Part shown: piece by piece, positions 53,714 through 63,221 of the stretch
Numbering within the stretch: position 1 is the stretch's first letter
How the letters are laid out: each line of letters opens with the position of its first letter
From: Marinobacter goseongensis
Lineage (GTDB): Bacteria; Pseudomonadota; Gammaproteobacteria; Pseudomonadales; Oleiphilaceae
Reading direction: 5' to 3'
Length of the DNA stretch: 64,000 nt
Assembly: GCF_023156235.1 (NCBI RefSeq)
Contig: NZ_JAKZAI010000002.1
Location: 1 to 64,000, forward strand
Notes under the pieces: generated by a model
Seen by the model: only the letters and a program-made list of their open reading frames with translations
What the model was told of the DNA's origin: nothing
Databases searched by the model: none
Made by a program: the position numbers and the translations under genes

Positions 53714-54064
53714 ATGGTTCAACGGATAAAACCATGGTCAGGATGGGGCAGGGTGGGTTGGCTGTTAACCGTATCCCTTGTATTGGCAATGATCAGCACT
53801 GTGCCGGTTGCGGCCGATCCACAAACGGAAGTGTCCGGGGCGCTCAGGGTGGAGGGAATTTCCAACCATGCTGCCGACGACGATCCCGGTGTTCTGTACA
53901 TTCTGCCCTGGCAGCCCCCCACCTTACCCCGAAGGCCTCGGGCGCGGCTGGATGAGGGCGCGCCGGACCTGCTGGAACCCAAGGATCCGGTCGCGCTTGA
54001 GCGCCACCGGGTGTTTCGTGAAACCCTGAATCCATCGCTGGATTCATCCCTGTCTTTGCAGTAA
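53714..54064 (+). CDS. Small secreted protein of unknown function
   Basis: The 116-residue product has a signal peptide (about residues 13-34, ending PVAAD). The rest is proline-rich and lacks recognised domains, for example ILPWQPPTLPRRPRARL. It starts immediately after the TPR lipoprotein stop (TAAATG) and precedes the ExbB-like gene by 16 nt. It is likely a periplasmic accessory of the same complex; nothing in its sequence says more. Confidence 0.62.
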   Translation: MVQRIKPWSGWGRVGWLLTVSLVLAMISTVPVAADPQTEVSGALRVEGISNHAADDDPGVLYILPWQPPTLPRRPRARLDEGAPDLLEPKDPVALERHRVFRETLNPSLDSSLSLQ

Positions 54065-54080
54065 CTGCGGGAGTCTGAGA

Positions 54081-54728
54081 ATGCTGGAAACTGTGATTCG
54101 TTTTTTTCAGGAAGGTGGTCCCTTCATGTACCCGATAGCGGTTGTGCTGATGATAGGTCTGGCCATCACCCTAGAGCGCTTTATCTATCTGGGGAGCGTG
54201 CGACGGCGTAACCGCCTCGCTTTTGAGAAGGGTATTCTGCCGTTGCTGCGCAAGCGGGATTATCAGCGTGCGATGAAAGCCGCCAACGGTTCCGACAGCG
54301 CCATTGCCTCGATCATGGGTGCCGGAATCGGCCGTTTGCTCAATAACCACCGCCGTGCGGACATCGAGTGCGCCATGGAAGAGGGGCTGATGGAAGTGCT
54401 GCCGCGTCTCGAGAAGCGCACTCAGTACCTGGCGACCCTGGCGAATATTGCAACCCTGATGGGGCTGCTGGGCACCATTATCGGACTGATTGCGGCGTTT
54501 ACCGCCGTTGCCGCAGCGGATCCGGCGCAGAAGGCCACATTGCTGTCGGAGAGTATTTCGGTGGCCATGAATACCACGGCGTTCGGGTTGATGTCAGCGA
54601 TACCCCTGTTGATGTTTCATGCCCTGTTACAGACTCGAACTAACGAAATCGTAGACAGTTTCGAAATGGCCGGGGTGAAGCTGTTGAACATCATCTCCGA
54701 CCAGTTTCCCGGCCAGTCTGCGGCCTGA
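54081..54728 (+). CDS. MotA/TolQ/ExbB-family proton channel protein
   Basis: The 215-residue inner-membrane protein has three helices (about 14-34, 128-150 and 165-187) and the family blocks GLLGTIIGLIAAF and SISVAMNTTAFGL. Such proteins form the proton-conducting stator that energises TonB, Tol or gliding-motility machines. With two ExbD-like subunits and an AgmX/PglI-like protein next door, it corresponds by layout to AglR of the Myxococcus Agl-Glt system. Confidence 0.93.
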   Translation: MLETVIRFFQEGGPFMYPIAVVLMIGLAITLERFIYLGSVRRRNRLAFEKGILPLLRKRDYQRAMKAANGSDSAIASIMGAGIGRLLNNHRRADIECAMEEGLMEVLPRLEKRTQYLATLANIATLMGLLGTIIGLIAAFTAVAAADPAQKATLLSESISVAMNTTAFGLMSAIPLLMFHALLQTRTNEIVDSFEMAGVKLLNIISDQFPGQSAA

Positions 54729-54743
54729 GCCGGAGGACACGGT

Positions 54744-55283
54744 ATGAGACGCAGACATCGCAGGGCGGTGAGCAACCCGGAACTGGACATTACCGCTTTT
54801 CTCAACCTGATGATTGTTCTGGTGCCGGTGCTGTTGCTGGGCATGGTGTTCAGCCAGATCCGCACCATCGAACTGAGTTTTCCCGGCATGGCCCCCGGCG
54901 AGGCACCCTCGGTGGAGGAATTGCGACTGGTGGTCACCGTGATCCCGAGCGGCATCGAAGTGTCTGACAGTGAACGTGGTGTGATACGGACTCTGCCGTT
55001 ACTTGAAAGCACTCAGGACTTTGACGGGTTGCGAGCGGTTCTGCAGCAGATCAAGGCAAGGGTGCCCGAAAAAACCGATCTGGTACTGGAGGTCGGTGCA
55101 GATATTGACTACCAGACGCTGGTGACCACCCTGGATACGGTTCGCTCCTATGCTGCGGTGGTAGCGGCCAGTCAGGTGGAGGCGGAGCTTTTTCCGGACG
55201 TTTCACTGGCTGATGCGCCGGATGACCGTGAGCTGGCGGGCACCGCCAGTGCCGGGACGGCTGACACCGGGGAGGGGGCATGA
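54744..55283 (+). CDS. ExbD/TolR-family protein lacking the channel aspartate
   Basis: The 179-residue protein has one N-terminal helix (about 16-40) and a periplasmic ExbD-fold domain. In ExbD and TolR the helix carries a conserved aspartate that accepts protons. Here the corresponding position is Asn21, in ITAFLNLMIVLVP. The neighbouring second ExbD protein keeps its aspartate. A CGGAGG site precedes the ATG, and the stop overlaps the next gene by 4 nt. It may be a structural partner in a mixed channel. Confidence 0.9.
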   Translation: MRRRHRRAVSNPELDITAFLNLMIVLVPVLLLGMVFSQIRTIELSFPGMAPGEAPSVEELRLVVTVIPSGIEVSDSERGVIRTLPLLESTQDFDGLRAVLQQIKARVPEKTDLVLEVGADIDYQTLVTTLDTVRSYAAVVAASQVEAELFPDVSLADAPDDRELAGTASAGTADTGEGA

Positions 55284-55774
55284 AAACATCCCGTCGCTCC
55301 CAGCGAATGAAGCGCCATTACGCTCGCATGCACCGTGCAGGCGGGCTGAATCTGGTGTCTCTGATGGATATTTTCACCATTCTGGTGTTCTTTCTGATGG
55401 TGAATTCATCCGACGTCAAAGTCATGCAGAACACGGCGGACGTGCCGTTGCCCCAATCGACAGCGCAGCAGGCCGCAGAGGACACCCTCACGGTGCAGGT
55501 GAGTGGGCAGTCGATACTGGTGCAGGGCCGGGAAGTCGCTCGCCTCGACACCATTCAGGCCGGGGATTCGACGGTGGCGGGTTTGGCGAATGAGCTGAGC
55601 TGGCGGCGGGATCGTCGCGGCGAGCCGCCGGAGAACGGCTTTGAGGTGACCATCATGGCCGGCCGCGACACCGACTACCGGCTACTACGGAAAATCATGC
55701 AGACCTGTGTCGACCAGCAGTATCGTCAGGTGAAGCTGGCAGTCGAGTCGGTTGGGGAGGTCCGCAATGGTTGA
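55280..55774 (+). CDS. ExbD/TolR-family protein with channel aspartate
   Basis: The 164-residue protein has a single helix at about 22-44 with the conserved aspartate at Asp30 (LVSLMDIFTILVF), followed by a periplasmic domain. Its N-terminus is basic, as is usual for the cytosolic side. It should form the proton-driven channel with the ExbB-like protein. The start overlaps the first ExbD gene by 4 nt, and the stop overlaps the AgmX/PglI-like gene by 8 nt. Confidence 0.92.
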   Translation: MKTSRRSQRMKRHYARMHRAGGLNLVSLMDIFTILVFFLMVNSSDVKVMQNTADVPLPQSTAQQAAEDTLTVQVSGQSILVQGREVARLDTIQAGDSTVAGLANELSWRRDRRGEPPENGFEVTIMAGRDTDYRLLRKIMQTCVDQQYRQVKLAVESVGEVRNG

Positions 55775-56699
55775 CCCTTCCAATGCCCAGCGCGGCTTGC
55801 CCTGGACCCCTGAAAAAGGTGAAAACCGACGTTTTGTACGAATCCTGTTGGTGACGCTGCTGGTGTTTTTGCCGCCTGCGGTGGTCATTCCCATGCTGGA
55901 CGTCCCCGCGCCTGAACGCAGCGAAACGGAAAAAGTGCCGCCAACGCTGGCAAAACTGGTGGAGCAGAGTCAGCCACCCGAGCCTGTGGCACTGCCTGAA
56001 CCGCAACCAGAGCCGCAGGCAGATCGATCCGAGCCCGAAGCAGAACCAGAACCAGAACGAACGGACGTTAGCCGGCGACCACCTGACCCTGACCGCCAGA
56101 CCACCGAGCAAGCCAGGGCGACGGCGTCCCGTTCGGGTCTGTTCGCAATGAAAGAGCAGATGGCCGCGCTGCATGGGACAGACGCCGAGCCGGTCCAGAC
56201 CCTTGCCGCTAATGTCCCGTCAGGAAACCCGAACGAGCCGGCCAACCGCCGCACCCGTGACGACGCTCTCAAAGGCAGCGGCGGTGTTGTGGACGAACAG
56301 GCGCCAGCACGAGTGGCAGAGGTCAGTGGTCATCAGGTTCGTGAGGTGGTGGCCACTCCACATCGTGAACCGGTGAAGGCAGCAGCGGCTGAAACCGGAC
56401 CCGGAGCCGCTGAACGAGGCATGAGCAATATCCGCAAAGTGTTCGACGCCCAGAAAACCGCACTGTATTCCATGTATCGCCGTGAACTGAGGCAGGATCC
56501 GACCCTTGAAGGCAAGGTGCTGCTCGAGCTGGTCATTGAGCCCGATGGGACCGTGTCCCATTGCGAGGTGGTCAGTTCCGATCTGGACAACCCGGAACTG
56601 GAAACCCGGATCGCAACCCGGGTCCGACTGTTCAACTTCGGCTCCGCGGACGTTGCGGTGCGAAGGGTCAAGTTTCCGATTGATTTCCTGCCGGGATAA
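55767..56699 (+). CDS. AgmX/PglI-type TonB-like energy transducer
   Basis: The 310-residue protein starts with a short cytosolic part and one helix (about 27-47). It continues with a long proline and glutamate-rich periplasmic arm (about 70-120), and ends in a compact domain (about 215-310) that matches the AgmX/PglI C-terminal family (KVLLELVIEPDGTVSHCEVV). This corresponds by layout to GltG/PglI in the Myxococcus machinery. The start is chosen at 55767 with a GGGGAGG site, overlapping the ExbD stop. It closes the operon. Confidence 0.87.
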   Translation: MVDPSNAQRGLPWTPEKGENRRFVRILLVTLLVFLPPAVVIPMLDVPAPERSETEKVPPTLAKLVEQSQPPEPVALPEPQPEPQADRSEPEAEPEPERTDVSRRPPDPDRQTTEQARATASRSGLFAMKEQMAALHGTDAEPVQTLAANVPSGNPNEPANRRTRDDALKGSGGVVDEQAPARVAEVSGHQVREVVATPHREPVKAAAAETGPGAAERGMSNIRKVFDAQKTALYSMYRRELRQDPTLEGKVLLELVIEPDGTVSHCEVVSSDLDNPELETRIATRVRLFNFGSADVAVRRVKFPIDFLPG

Positions 56700-57185
56700 T
56701 CAGTATTCGATCGTGATTCTTGGCAGGCGGGGCTTGTTGAGTGTCAGCTTTTGGGTCGGCGCAATAACCCGGGCCTGCCCGCTGACGACTTCTTCACTGT
56801 TCTGATTGTGAACAACGCACTGGAACGCCACCCGGTTTTTTGCCTCTTTCGTCTGCACGGTCAGGGTGACGGTGAGGGTGTCGTCGAGTTTTACGGGACG
56901 TTTGAACGCCAGGCTCTGCTCCAGATAGATGGTTCCGGGGCCGGGCATGACTGTGGCCAGTGCGGCTGAGATCAGCGAACCGCTCCACATGCCGTGGGCA
57001 ATACGCTCCTTGAACATCGAGCCGGCCGCGAAATCTGCATCCAGATGCACCGGGTTGACGTCTCCGGAAACAGCCGCGAACAGCACGAGCTCATCTTCCG
57101 TCAGGGTGCGGGTAAAGGTCGCAGAATCGCCCTCATGCAACTCGTCATAGGTGATGTTTTCCAGGGTGTCAGGCGTGTCGCTCAT
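56700..57185 (-). CDS. MaoC-family (R)-specific enoyl-CoA hydratase
   Basis: The 161-residue hot-dog-fold protein has the hydratase 2 motif with catalytic Asp and His: SGDVNPVHLDADFA near residues 40-53 and IAHGMWSGSLIS near 63. Such enzymes hydrate trans-enoyl-CoA to the (R)-3-hydroxyacyl form used in polyhydroxyalkanoate synthesis or fatty-acid recycling. The start ATG at 57185 has a GTGGAG site; an upstream GTG would use the same site badly. It is next to fadD but on the opposite strand, and converges on the envelope operon with no gap. Confidence 0.92.
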   Translation of the reverse strand: MSDTPDTLENITYDELHEGDSATFTRTLTEDELVLFAAVSGDVNPVHLDADFAAGSMFKERIAHGMWSGSLISAALATVMPGPGTIYLEQSLAFKRPVKLDDTLTVTLTVQTKEAKNRVAFQCVVHNQNSEEVVSGQARVIAPTQKLTLNKPRLPRITIEY

Positions 57186-57374
57186 GGGCTTCTCCACGAT
57201 TGGGCGAGGTTTGTAAAGGCACGGAACAGGTGTGCTCTGAAAACTACCTCATCGGTCACAAAACTGCTATTCTCTGCCACTCATTTTTAGGCTGATACTT
57301 TTGTCGGGTTGATTTTTTAACCACCCCGACAGCGGTAGAACAATATAAACACAAGCGCCCTACAGGAGATGGTG

Positions 57375-59051
57375 ATGGATTTCGAGCAGTTCTATCAGGA
57401 CAAGTACCCCGCTGGTGTGCCCCGAGAGGTCGACCTGAACAAATATAAAAGCATGGTAGATGTGTTTGATCAGGCCGTTCAGAAATACGCAGACCGTCCC
57501 GCATTCAGCGCCGTTGGCGCCACCCTGACATACCGTGACCTCGACACCCAGAGCCGCAATTTTGCTGCCTGGCTTCAGAACAAGACCGACCTCAAGCCGG
57601 GCGACCGTATCGCGGTACAGATGCCGAACGTCAGCCAATACCCGGTGGTTGTGTTCGGTGCCATGCGCGCCGGCCTGATTGTGGTCAACACTAACCCGCT
57701 TTACACCACGCGGGAAATGGAGCACCAGTTCAACGATTCCGGCGCCAAGGCCCTGGTGGTTCTGGCCAACATGGCCGAGAACGCGGAGAAGGTCCTGCCT
57801 CACACCGGTATCGAGCACGTGATCGTGACCGAGATCGCCGACATGCATTCGCCGATCAAGCGCACGCTGCTGAACGCCGTGATCAAGCACGTCAAGAAAA
57901 TGGTACCGCCGTTCAACCTGCCGCAGGCGCACAAACTGCCGGCCGTGCTGAGTGCCGGCGCGCGAGAGAAGTTTTCGCCGGTTGAAAGCAAACCGGACGA
58001 CATTGCCGTTCTTCAGTACACCGGTGGAACCACGGGCGTGGCCAAAGGCGCCATGCTGACCCATGGCAACCTGGTGGCTAACCTGCTGCAGACCCGCCCG
58101 ATGATGGAAGACATCATAGTGGAAGGCCAGGAAGTGGTCATTGCGCCGCTGCCGCTGTATCACATCTACTCCTTTACTCTGAACTGCGGAATCATGCTGG
58201 AAGCCGGCGCGCACAACGTGCTGATCCCGAACCCGCGGGATATTCCCGGGTTCGTTAAGGAGCTCAAGAACCACAAATTCACTGCGTTCCTGGGCCTGAA
58301 CACCCTGTTTGTCGCCCTGTGCAACAACGAAGACTTCCAGGCGCTCGATTTCAGCGCGCTCAAACTGACGTCTTCTGGCGGTATGGCGCTGACCAGCGAC
58401 ACCGCCAAGATGTGGCAGCGGGTAACCGGCTGCGAGATCACCGAAGGTTACGGCATGACCGAAACCTCTCCGGTTGTTACCTTCAACCCACACAGTGCCA
58501 TTCAGCTGGGCACCATCGGTCTCCCGATTCCGTCTACCGTGGTGAAGACCATCGATGACGACGGCAATGAGACGCCGCTGGGCGAGCCGGGTGAACTCTG
58601 CGTCAAAGGCCCCCAGGTCATGCGCGGCTACTGGCAGCGACCGGAAGATACCCAGAAGTCCTTTACCGACGACGGTTTCCTGCAAACCGGCGATATCGCG
58701 CTGATTCAGGAAGACGGCTACATCCGCATTGTCGATCGTAAAAAGGACATGATCATTGTGTCCGGCTTTAACGTATTCCCGAACGAGATCGAGGACGTGG
58801 TGAGCAGCCATCCGAAGGTTGTCGAGTGTGCGGCCGTCGGCATCCCAGACGCGAAAAGCGGTGAAGCCGTCAAGGTGTTCCTGGTGGCGACTCCGGAAGG
58901 GGTGTCCGAGAACGAACTCAAAGAGTTCTGCCGTGAGCGTCTGACCGCTTACAAAGTGCCGAAGAACTTCGAATTCCGCGATGAGTTGCCCAAGACCAAC
59001 GTGGGCAAGATTCTGCGTCGTGAACTGCGCGACGAAGCGAATAAGAAGTAA
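57375..59051 (+). CDS. fadD: Long-chain fatty-acid-CoA ligase FadD
   Basis: FadD activates fatty acids to acyl-CoA at the inner membrane. The 558-residue ANL enzyme has the AMP-binding motif YTGGTTGVAKGAM near 213-225, GYGMTETSP near 358 and the hinge motif DRKKDMIIVSG near 453. The C-terminal catalytic lysine is in KTNVGKILRRELR. I choose the ATG at 57375 because AGGAG is 6 nt away; the ATG at 57369 abuts the site. A strong terminator follows. Nearness to the MaoC gene suggests shared lipid metabolism. Confidence 0.95.
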   Translation: MDFEQFYQDKYPAGVPREVDLNKYKSMVDVFDQAVQKYADRPAFSAVGATLTYRDLDTQSRNFAAWLQNKTDLKPGDRIAVQMPNVSQYPVVVFGAMRAGLIVVNTNPLYTTREMEHQFNDSGAKALVVLANMAENAEKVLPHTGIEHVIVTEIADMHSPIKRTLLNAVIKHVKKMVPPFNLPQAHKLPAVLSAGAREKFSPVESKPDDIAVLQYTGGTTGVAKGAMLTHGNLVANLLQTRPMMEDIIVEGQEVVIAPLPLYHIYSFTLNCGIMLEAGAHNVLIPNPRDIPGFVKELKNHKFTAFLGLNTLFVALCNNEDFQALDFSALKLTSSGGMALTSDTAKMWQRVTGCEITEGYGMTETSPVVTFNPHSAIQLGTIGLPIPSTVVKTIDDDGNETPLGEPGELCVKGPQVMRGYWQRPEDTQKSFTDDGFLQTGDIALIQEDGYIRIVDRKKDMIIVSGFNVFPNEIEDVVSSHPKVVECAAVGIPDAKSGEAVKVFLVATPEGVSENELKEFCRERLTAYKVPKNFEFRDELPKTNVGKILRRELRDEANKK

Positions 59052-59090
59052 AATTCCGCCTGGGCCTGTTCCGACAGGCTCTTACGGTAA

Positions 59091-59118
59091 GGAAAACCCC
59101 GCCACGGCGGGGTTTTCC
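59091..59118 (+). terminator. Rho-independent terminator after fadD
   Basis: GGAAAACCCCGCC closes over ACGG with CGGGGTTTTCC. The stem is long and ends in T-rich sequence, so it terminates fadD and could also work from the opposite strand. Confidence 0.85.
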
Positions 59119-59193
59119 CGTTTAACAGGCCAGCCAATGCCGTTAGACTGGCGCTTTTCCATTGATTGCAAACGACACTGGTAACTTCCGTTC

Positions 59194-62100
59194 ATGACTC
59201 GGACTCCCACAAACGCATCCTCGCCCGCACCTGACAATGCCGCGGCAGTGAAGGCCATTCAGGAACAACTGGATGCCTGCAACCAGCAGGAAGCGGCCCG
59301 CATTCACAAATTGCTGGCGCGCAACAAGGGCAGGCCGGATCAGAAGGACCTCGAGAAGATAGCGGGATGGCTGGATCGCGGTCTGGCACGGGTGCAACAA
59401 CGCCAGGCGCTGCACAAGCCGGCGACGTTCCCGCCGGACCTTCCGGTTTCGGAACGGGTTGATGATATCCGTGACGCCATCGAGAACCACCAGGTAGTTA
59501 TCATTGCTGGTGAGACGGGCTCTGGTAAAACCACCCAGATTCCCAAGATCTGCATGAACAGTGGGCGAGGCATTCGCGGTCTGATCGGCCACACCCAGCC
59601 CCGCCGGATTGCGGCTCGCAGTGTCGCGGCCCGGATTGCTGAAGAGCTGGGCGAGCAGACCGGCCAACAGGTGGGCTACCAGGTACGCTTTACCGACACG
59701 ACTTCGGAGCAGTCCCGCGTCAAGGTCATGACTGACGGTATCCTGCTGGCGGAAATCCAGCATGACCGGTTTCTGGACCGCTACGATACGCTGATCATTG
59801 ACGAAGCCCATGAGCGCAGTCTCAATATCGATTTCTTGCTGGGTTACCTGCGCCAGCTGCTGCCGAAGCGGCCGGACCTGAAGGTGATCATTACCTCTGC
59901 CACCATTGAGGTGGACCGGTTCAGCGATTTTTTCAACGATGCGCCGGTGATCGAGGTCAGTGGTCGGACCTACCCGGTGGATATCCGTTACCGCCCCTTG
60001 ACGGGCGACGAGGATGATCGTGACCAGGGCTGGACCGACGGTGTGCTTCAGGCCCTTGAGGAGATCGAGCAACACGAGCGTCAGCAGAAAAAGCCTCCGG
60101 GCGATGTACTAGTGTTCCTGCCCGGGGAGCGGGAGATTCGCAATCTCAGCAAGGTGCTGCGGCATGTGGATCTGAAGCACACTGAGGTGTTGCCGCTTTA
60201 CTCCCGCCTGAGCAATCAGGAGCAGAACCGAGTGTTCCAGGGCCATCGGGGCCGGCGTCTGGTGCTTTCCACCAACGTGGCCGAAACCTCGCTGACCGTA
60301 CCGGGCATCCGCTACGTTATCGACACCGGCGTCGCCCGCATCAGTCGTTACAGTGTGCGCTCTAAGATTCAGCGGTTGCCGATTGAAGCGGTATCCCAGG
60401 CCAGTGCCAACCAGCGGGCAGGGCGCTGCGGTCGGGTGGCACCGGGCATCTGTTTTCGACTTTACGATGAAACGGATTTTATCAACCGATCAGAATACAC
60501 CGATCCGGAAATTCTGCGCACCAATCTGGCCTCCGTTATCTTGCAGATGGCGACCACCGGTCTGGGCGACATTCGCCATTTTCCGTTTCTGGAAGCGCCG
60601 GACAGCCGCCTGATCAATGATGGTTATAAACTGTTGGAAGAGCTGGGCGCGGTCGATGACAAGCGCCGGGTGACCCGTCTCGGCCAGACCATGTCGCGGC
60701 TCCCGCTGGACCCTCGTCTGGCGCGTATGCTGGTGACCTCGGCAGAGCTTGGCAGCCTGTCGGAAACGCTGGTGATCATTGCCGGCCTGAGTATTCAGGA
60801 CCCGAGGGAGCGCCCACAGGATAAACAGCAGGCAGCCGACCAGGCCCATGCACCGTTTAATGACAAGGAATCCGATTTCGCCAGCCTGCTCAATCTCTGG
60901 CGTTTTTACGAGGATCAACGGCAGGAGCTGTCTCAGAATCAGTTGAAGAAAGTGTGTCAGAAAACCTTTCTGTCGTGGATGCGCATGCGGGAGTGGCGTG
61001 ATATCCACCGTCAGCTGACGCTGATCTGTCGCGAGCAGAAACTGGCGATCAATACCGAGCCTGCCAACTACGATTCGCTGCACAAAGCGATCCTCGCAGG
61101 ACTGCTGGGGCAGGTGGCGCTGAAGGTGGAAAAGCGTGAGTACCTCGCTACCCGAAACCGGAAGGTGACGCTGTTTCCGGGTTCGAAAGTCTCAAAGAGC
61201 GCACCCAAGTGGATTGTTGCCGCTGAAATCGTTGAAACCAGCCGGGTGTTTGCACGAACGGTGGCCGCGATCCAGCCCGAATGGATTGAACCACTGGCCG
61301 GTCACGTGGTGAAGCGCCACTATTTCGAGCCGCATTGGGAGCAGAAACGCGCCCAGGTGATGGGCTATGAAAAAGTCACGTTGTACGGTCTGGATGTCGT
61401 GACGCGGCGCCGTATTCCCTACAGCAAGGTGGACCCCGGGGTCTGTCGGGATCTGTTTATCCGCCGCGCCCTGGTCGAAGGAGACTACCGGTCACGCGCG
61501 CCGTTCATCGAACGCAACCGGGCGTTGTTGGACACGGTGGAAAACCTGGAGAAGAAAACGCGTCGGCGGGATTTGCTGGTGGACGACGAGGCACTGGTGG
61601 CGTTCTACGACCAGCGCCTGCCAGAGGACATCGTCAGCGGCCGGCATTTTGAAACCTGGTGGAAGGGGCTGAGTGCGCCGGACCTGAAAAATATGGAATT
61701 GACGGAACAGGATATTCTGCAGCGACCTGTGGATGCGCAGGCCGGCAACCTGTACCCGGATTTTCTGGCGTGGGAGGGCGTTCAATATCCCCTCAGTTAC
61801 GAGTTTGAACCGACCAGTGAGCGCGACGGCGTCACGCTCCAGGTGCCGTTGATGGCATTGAAACAGATTCCGGCCCGGCGGCTGGAATGGCTGGTTCCGG
61901 GCCTGTTGAGGGAGAAATGCATCGCATTGGTGAAAGGCCTGCCCAAATCCTTGCGACGCAATTTTGTACCGGTGCCGGATTTTGTGGACGCAGCCCTGGA
62001 GAACCTGCAGCCCACCAATGAACCGCTGGCCCTGCAGCTGGGAGAGCAGCTGCGGCGAATGACCGGTGTGCAGATTGATCCCCAGGTGTGGTCAGAGGAT

Positions 62101-63120
62101 GAGTTACCGCGGCATCTCAGGATGAACGTCCGGGTGCTCGGTGATGGCGGCAAGGTCATGGCTGAGGGCCGCGAGGCATCGGTCCTGCAGGAGCAGCTTG
62201 AGGGCAAGGCCGAGGAGGCTCTTGCATCGGCGGCACAAGCCAGCGACGACAAGCTCACGGATCAGGTTCACGAGACGTGGGATTTCGGAGCCTTGCCTGA
62301 ATCGGTCCAGACCGAACGGGGCGGAATGCAGGTAACGGTCTACCCGGCGCTGGATGACCTGGGTAAAGGGGTCAGGGTTGCGCGATATCTTGACCGCTTG
62401 ACCGCCGAGGATGCCACTCGCAAGGCTGTCGCCAGGCTAATGCTGAACCGTTTTGGCAATACCCTGGACGAGCTTGAGCGTAAATTGCCCCATTTCAAGG
62501 CCTCGGCGCTGATGTTCGCCCCAGTCGGTCAGGCCCGGGTGTTACTGGATGACCTGCTGCTCGCGACAGTCATGATGCATTTTCTGTCCGATGAATTACC
62601 CCGTGACCAGGGGCATTTTGACGCCATCTTCAACCAGGGTCGTGGTGAATTCATCCCTGCACTGGAACAGGCAGACCACCACTTGCACGACGCCATGAAG
62701 GGTTATCACCGGGTCGCCAAACAGTTGAAAGGGAAAATCAGCCTGTCCCTTGCCAACAGCATGGCGGATCTGAAGTTTCAGCTGCGACACCTTGTCTACC
62801 CCGGGTTTCTGGTGGCGACACCGGCGGCCTGGCTTCAGCAGTTCGGCCGCTATTTCGAGGCCGCGGCTTTGCGGCTGGAGAAAATGCCACGAGAGACCGG
62901 TCGCGAGCGAGAATTTCTCCATACCATCGAACCTCTGTGGTCCCGTTACGCCAGTAAATTCGAGCAGCAGCAGCGCCAGGGGGTTCGGGATCCGGAGCTT
63001 ACCCAGTACCGCTGGATGCTGGAAGAGTTCCGTGTGTCATTCTTCGCACAGCAACTGGGCACGGTCATGCCGGTGTCGGTCAAGCGCCTTGACCGCCAGT
63101 GGGAGCAGACACGGGTGTGA
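59194..63120 (+). CDS. hrpA: ATP-dependent RNA helicase HrpA
   Basis: The 1308-residue protein has the usual length of HrpA, a DEAH-box 3'-5' helicase that rescues stalled ribosomes. Helicase motifs are in order: GETGSGKT near 107, DEAHERSLN near 200, the SAT motif, and RAGRCGRVAPGICFRLY near 408. The HA2 and OB-fold regions and the long C-terminal HrpA-specific domain follow. The ATG lacks a strong ribosome site but matches family N-termini. It reads away from fadD's terminator. Confidence 0.97.
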   Translation: MTRTPTNASSPAPDNAAAVKAIQEQLDACNQQEAARIHKLLARNKGRPDQKDLEKIAGWLDRGLARVQQRQALHKPATFPPDLPVSERVDDIRDAIENHQVVIIAGETGSGKTTQIPKICMNSGRGIRGLIGHTQPRRIAARSVAARIAEELGEQTGQQVGYQVRFTDTTSEQSRVKVMTDGILLAEIQHDRFLDRYDTLIIDEAHERSLNIDFLLGYLRQLLPKRPDLKVIITSATIEVDRFSDFFNDAPVIEVSGRTYPVDIRYRPLTGDEDDRDQGWTDGVLQALEEIEQHERQQKKPPGDVLVFLPGEREIRNLSKVLRHVDLKHTEVLPLYSRLSNQEQNRVFQGHRGRRLVLSTNVAETSLTVPGIRYVIDTGVARISRYSVRSKIQRLPIEAVSQASANQRAGRCGRVAPGICFRLYDETDFINRSEYTDPEILRTNLASVILQMATTGLGDIRHFPFLEAPDSRLINDGYKLLEELGAVDDKRRVTRLGQTMSRLPLDPRLARMLVTSAELGSLSETLVIIAGLSIQDPRERPQDKQQAADQAHAPFNDKESDFASLLNLWRFYEDQRQELSQNQLKKVCQKTFLSWMRMREWRDIHRQLTLICREQKLAINTEPANYDSLHKAILAGLLGQVALKVEKREYLATRNRKVTLFPGSKVSKSAPKWIVAAEIVETSRVFARTVAAIQPEWIEPLAGHVVKRHYFEPHWEQKRAQVMGYEKVTLYGLDVVTRRRIPYSKVDPGVCRDLFIRRALVEGDYRSRAPFIERNRALLDTVENLEKKTRRRDLLVDDEALVAFYDQRLPEDIVSGRHFETWWKGLSAPDLKNMELTEQDILQRPVDAQAGNLYPDFLAWEGVQYPLSYEFEPTSERDGVTLQVPLMALKQIPARRLEWLVPGLLREKCIALVKGLPKSLRRNFVPVPDFVDAALENLQPTNEPLALQLGEQLRRMTGVQIDPQVWSEDELPRHLRMNVRVLGDGGKVMAEGREASVLQEQLEGKAEEALASAAQASDDKLTDQVHETWDFGALPESVQTERGGMQVTVYPALDDLGKGVRVARYLDRLTAEDATRKAVARLMLNRFGNTLDELERKLPHFKASALMFAPVGQARVLLDDLLLATVMMHFLSDELPRDQGHFDAIFNQGRGEFIPALEQADHHLHDAMKGYHRVAKQLKGKISLSLANSMADLKFQLRHLVYPGFLVATPAAWLQQFGRYFEAAALRLEKMPRETGREREFLHTIEPLWSRYASKFEQQQRQGVRDPELTQYRWMLEEFRVSFFAQQLGTVMPVSVKRLDRQWEQTRV

Positions 63121-63221
63121 TACTTTGGTCGTCGCGGGCAAATCGCCGGGACTGTGTTACTATTTGGTGCATTGTCGGAATTATCTTTCACTCTTTTTAA
63201 GACAGTTGACGTGGAGTTAGC

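Noticed and set aside
57360..58811. A 483-codon minus-strand ORF opposite fadD
   Set aside because: It overlaps a complete FadD with all ANL motifs; the protein is histidine and arginine-rich with no recognisable fold.
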